NCBI GenBank assembly: GCA_043775355.1
Contig: JAYVSL010000038.1
Coordinates: 1-25,489 of the forward strand
Length of the DNA: 25,489 nt
Source of the DNA: BOG-1363 sp043775355
GTDB taxonomy: Bacteria > Planctomycetota > UBA11346
Direction of reading: 5' to 3'
The notes beneath the pieces were generated by a model, which ran no database searches, was not told the DNA's origin, and was given only the letters and a program-made list of their open reading frames with translations. This document shows, one piece after another, positions 24,401 through 25,489 of the stretch; positions within the stretch are counted from its first letter, which is position 1, and the number at the start of each line of letters is the position of its first letter. A program made the position numbers and the translations under genes.

Positions 24401-25179
24401 CAAGTCATCCGGTCACAGAACAACGTGGCGCTATCGGAGCAGTGGCAACACACACCACCAACGATCTTGCCGCACAAGCGAACGGTACGACGGTGGCAAT
24501 CGCGGCAGTGGTACTGGATAAACGCGTGATCCGCACCAAAGCGGGTAAAACCATGGCAATTTTGACGCTGGAAGATCAGTTTGGCCGTTTCGAAGGCGTG
24601 TTGTTTCCCAGTCGTGAAGGTCGCCGTGGAGAAACCCAAGCCGGTGCATTTGAAAAATTCGCCCACGACTGTGAGCCAGATTTAGTCGCATTATTTTGCG
24701 GCACATTGGACCGTCGCGAACGAAAACCGCCGCGGCCCGTGATGAACAGCGACGACGGTGGTGAAGTTCCACCAGCAGAAATGGAAGACAGCGGCGAAGC
24801 CCAAGCAGAAGTATTACCCAACCTGCGCATCAACGACGTCATTCCGGCGGCCGTGGCGGTCGAACGTCTGACGCGTGAAGTCGTGCTCCATCTCGATGCT
24901 GCCGCGCTAAAAGATCCGCAAGAGCAAAGCCGCTTGTTGGCAGCCAGCGAAACAGCATTGAAGGAACACGCTGGCGCGCGACCAGTGACCATGCTGATCC
25001 ACACCCCGCAGGAAGTCCTACTGACCCTGGCCCTGGGCGAAGCTTGGCGCGTTCACCCCAGTCATGAATTATTAGAAAAATTGCGCGCCATTTGGGGCGC
25101 TGGAAATGTCCGCGTCATCAGCGCAGGCCTGGAAGAATTGCAACCGGCCGAATCGCGTGGCCAAGGTCGCAATCGATAA
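21484..25179 (+). CDS. dnaE: DNA polymerase III alpha subunit
   Basis: 1231 residues, the replicative DnaE1 type. Order: PHP domain (about 1-280, HLHLHSHYTLLES at the start), polymerase palm with GRGSAAGSIVAYVLG and the catalytic aspartates in PDIDIDF (Asp396, Asp398, Asp400), fingers, beta-binding region, tandem helix-hairpin-helix region (YASLYDLCERVD onward) and an OB-fold (about 1000-1090). There is no exonuclease insertion, so it is not PolC. Two PHP positions usually occupied by metal ligands are changed: Arg42 in TDRGN and Trp203 in NWVHY. This suggests that the PHP site is inactive, with proofreading supplied by a separate subunit. It is followed by a strong hairpin. Confidence 0.97.
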   Translation: MTDFTHLHLHSHYTLLESPITVARLLKSVKAKGMDAVALTDRGNLFGAYELYSQAKDAGVTAIIGCQVNVAPLGMREKVRDWHQLVLLAQNEQGYRNLAKLVSRGWLEGFYFEPRVDLEAIAAHADGLVCLTGAGKDGFLNRHLMAGATEEATRQLALLKGIFGRERLFVELSDHGADGTLNHTTANMALADAQDVRVVATNWVHYLEQSDHDIHDVQLAIQKVTTVDDTHRKRMTSKEYYLKTPDQMATLFAARPDAISNTRVIVELCKESKVPTGTYYLPSFPCPEAQTEETWLRELCARGVRRRYGDHLTDEIQKRLTFELETILKMGFAAYFLIVADFINWAKDSGIPVGPGRGSAAGSIVAYVLGITEMCPLRYGLLFERFMNPGRKSMPDIDIDFCKDRRGEVIDYVAKKYGHEAVTQIMTLGTMKARMAIKDVARAYHWTPEESQELSNLVPEDPSGKYDLQVCLGRKPLDKDKNEFGAVDGMVKRYDSDQRTRQVLDVALQLEKLGRSLGVHACGMIIAPGPVWNYVPVCKIKDKAATQFNMTQIEKCGLLKMDFLGLKTMSILKKAADIAKASEGIVIDYGAVPLDDAKTFAMLGAGRTLGVFQCESSGFQELIKLLKPDRFEDLIALVALYRPGPLMAGMHTQYCDRKHGREKVDYPHPVLENVLKETYGLYIYQEQVMSISRELCGFSPAEADDLRKAMGKKDINVLKKIEDKFIDGAWNNHQFERKKCKEMWEKILGFASYCFNKSHSACYGLIAYWTAYMKANHYAAFMTANLIYEMDNKDKMTKFVEELRSSGIPVLPPDVNESGWEFRVLNKRAGQTSPEAAQSIRFGFGGVKAVGEGSAQSLIRERDEHGPYASLYDLCERVDTRTVNKRVVESLIKVGALDSLHVNRRALFETQDRAFDRGNRLTQTKAQNQQTLFSSFEENEDFRQETRGYPTVADWSISERLSFEKSLTGYWISSHPVTEQRGAIGAVATHTTNDLAAQANGTTVAIAAVVLDKRVIRTKAGKTMAILTLEDQFGRFEGVLFPSREGRRGETQAGAFEKFAHDCEPDLVALFCGTLDRRERKPPRPVMNSDDGGEVPPAEMEDSGEAQAEVLPNLRINDVIPAAVAVERLTREVVLHLDAAALKDPQEQSRLLAASETALKEHAGARPVTMLIHTPQEVLLTLALGEAWRVHPSHELLEKLRAIWGAGNVRVISAGLEELQPAESRGQGRNR

Positions 25180-25181
25180 AA

Positions 25182-25214
25182 CAACGGAGCAGACCGCGAA
25201 GGTCTGCCCCGTTG
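25182..25214 (+). terminator. Hairpin terminator after dnaE
   Basis: CAACGG-A-GCAGACC pairs with GGTCTGC-C-CCGTTG: 13 bp with one A/C mismatch and a 5-nt loop, 2 nt beyond the stop. The position and strength fit a terminator, though no U-run follows. It resembles the hairpin at 2769-2810 in lacking a T-tract. Confidence 0.65.
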
Positions 25215-25489
25215 AGGATATCCTTGAGAATCTACGTCGTTTAGCGCCGGTCTCCGCGCCTCCTGTTCGTTATTTTTCTTTTGGCTGTCCCATGAGATTG
25301 AACCCACACAAAACGACGCAAAGCCTCTTATTTATGAGTGTTGTGAGCGCTACTGACAGTCACTTCTTCATCGCGATCTGCCAGTCGGTGATGGTCAATA
25401 TCAGATGAAAACGCGATGAATATTACCATACCTGACGGCCCATACTTCTGCTGCTTGACATGGGAATAAGACACGGGATGCCCTCACCC
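25215..25489. other. Terminal stretch without a recognised gene
   Basis: Nothing was supported here. The longest frame reaching the edge region is a minus-strand run of about 46 codons, closed by stops on both sides within the window, with no recognisable family. The stretch is more AT-rich than the dnaE gene and may hold the promoter of a gene beyond the window. Confidence 0.4.

Noticed and set aside
25345..25480. Minus-strand frame of about 46 codons near the window end as a partial gene
   Set aside because: It is closed by stops on both sides within the window and has no recognisable family.

Overview
The window looks like a chromosomal stretch of a Gram-negative bacterium. The signs are a signal-peptide beta-barrel protein, an OmpA-type peptidoglycan-binding domain, a LysM/YkuD L,D-transpeptidase and a lipobox protein. 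All genes use the standard code, and some have AGGAG-type ribosome sites. The gene mix (FabV enoyl reductase, single-domain BirA, S21, a VKOR-thioredoxin fusion, a four-helix-bundle S23/IVP protein) would fit the PVC group (Planctomycetota or relatives). No rRNA or other firm marker is present, so the phylum is a low-confidence guess.

Layout. 152-2756 (+): a membrane/coiled-coil protein, then a membrane-anchored fusion of a solute-binding-protein-like domain and an OmpA domain, closed by a strong hairpin. 2831-4150 (-): argG with a basic, Ala-rich N-terminal tail. 4544-9803 (+): a SixA-like phosphatase, an AT-rich small membrane protein, a VKOR-thioredoxin fusion, radA, a TerB-like protein and an aldehyde dehydrogenase. 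15240-9889 (-): ilvB, a four-helix-bundle gene inside a repeat cassette, ilvN, a ribbon-helix-helix/MazF toxin-antitoxin pair, rlmN and purE. 15682-16875 (+): fabV. 19697-16957 (-): L,D-transpeptidase, rpsU with its terminator, birA and a small lipoprotein. 19980-25179 (+): an outer-membrane beta-barrel protein and dnaE.

Most genes are ordinary housekeeping genes: arginine, branched-chain amino acid and purine synthesis, fatty acid reduction, biotinylation, ribosome modification, recombination repair and replication.

The unusual content is a scattered set of short-period tandem arrays (period 7, once period 8) at seven loci. Five loci have two arrays in inverted orientation around a short core. 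One pair flanks a complete four-helix-bundle (S23/IVP) gene and separates ilvB from ilvN. Another pair lies in frame inside rlmN and adds about 58 residues. Two loci share a nearly identical core of about 25 nt but have exchanged arms. At five loci the hexamer ACAGCC lies just inside an array. Together these suggest a mobile or amplifying repeat system whose units differ between loci while the architecture stays the same. No recognisable transposase, rRNA, tRNA or CRISPR array was seen.
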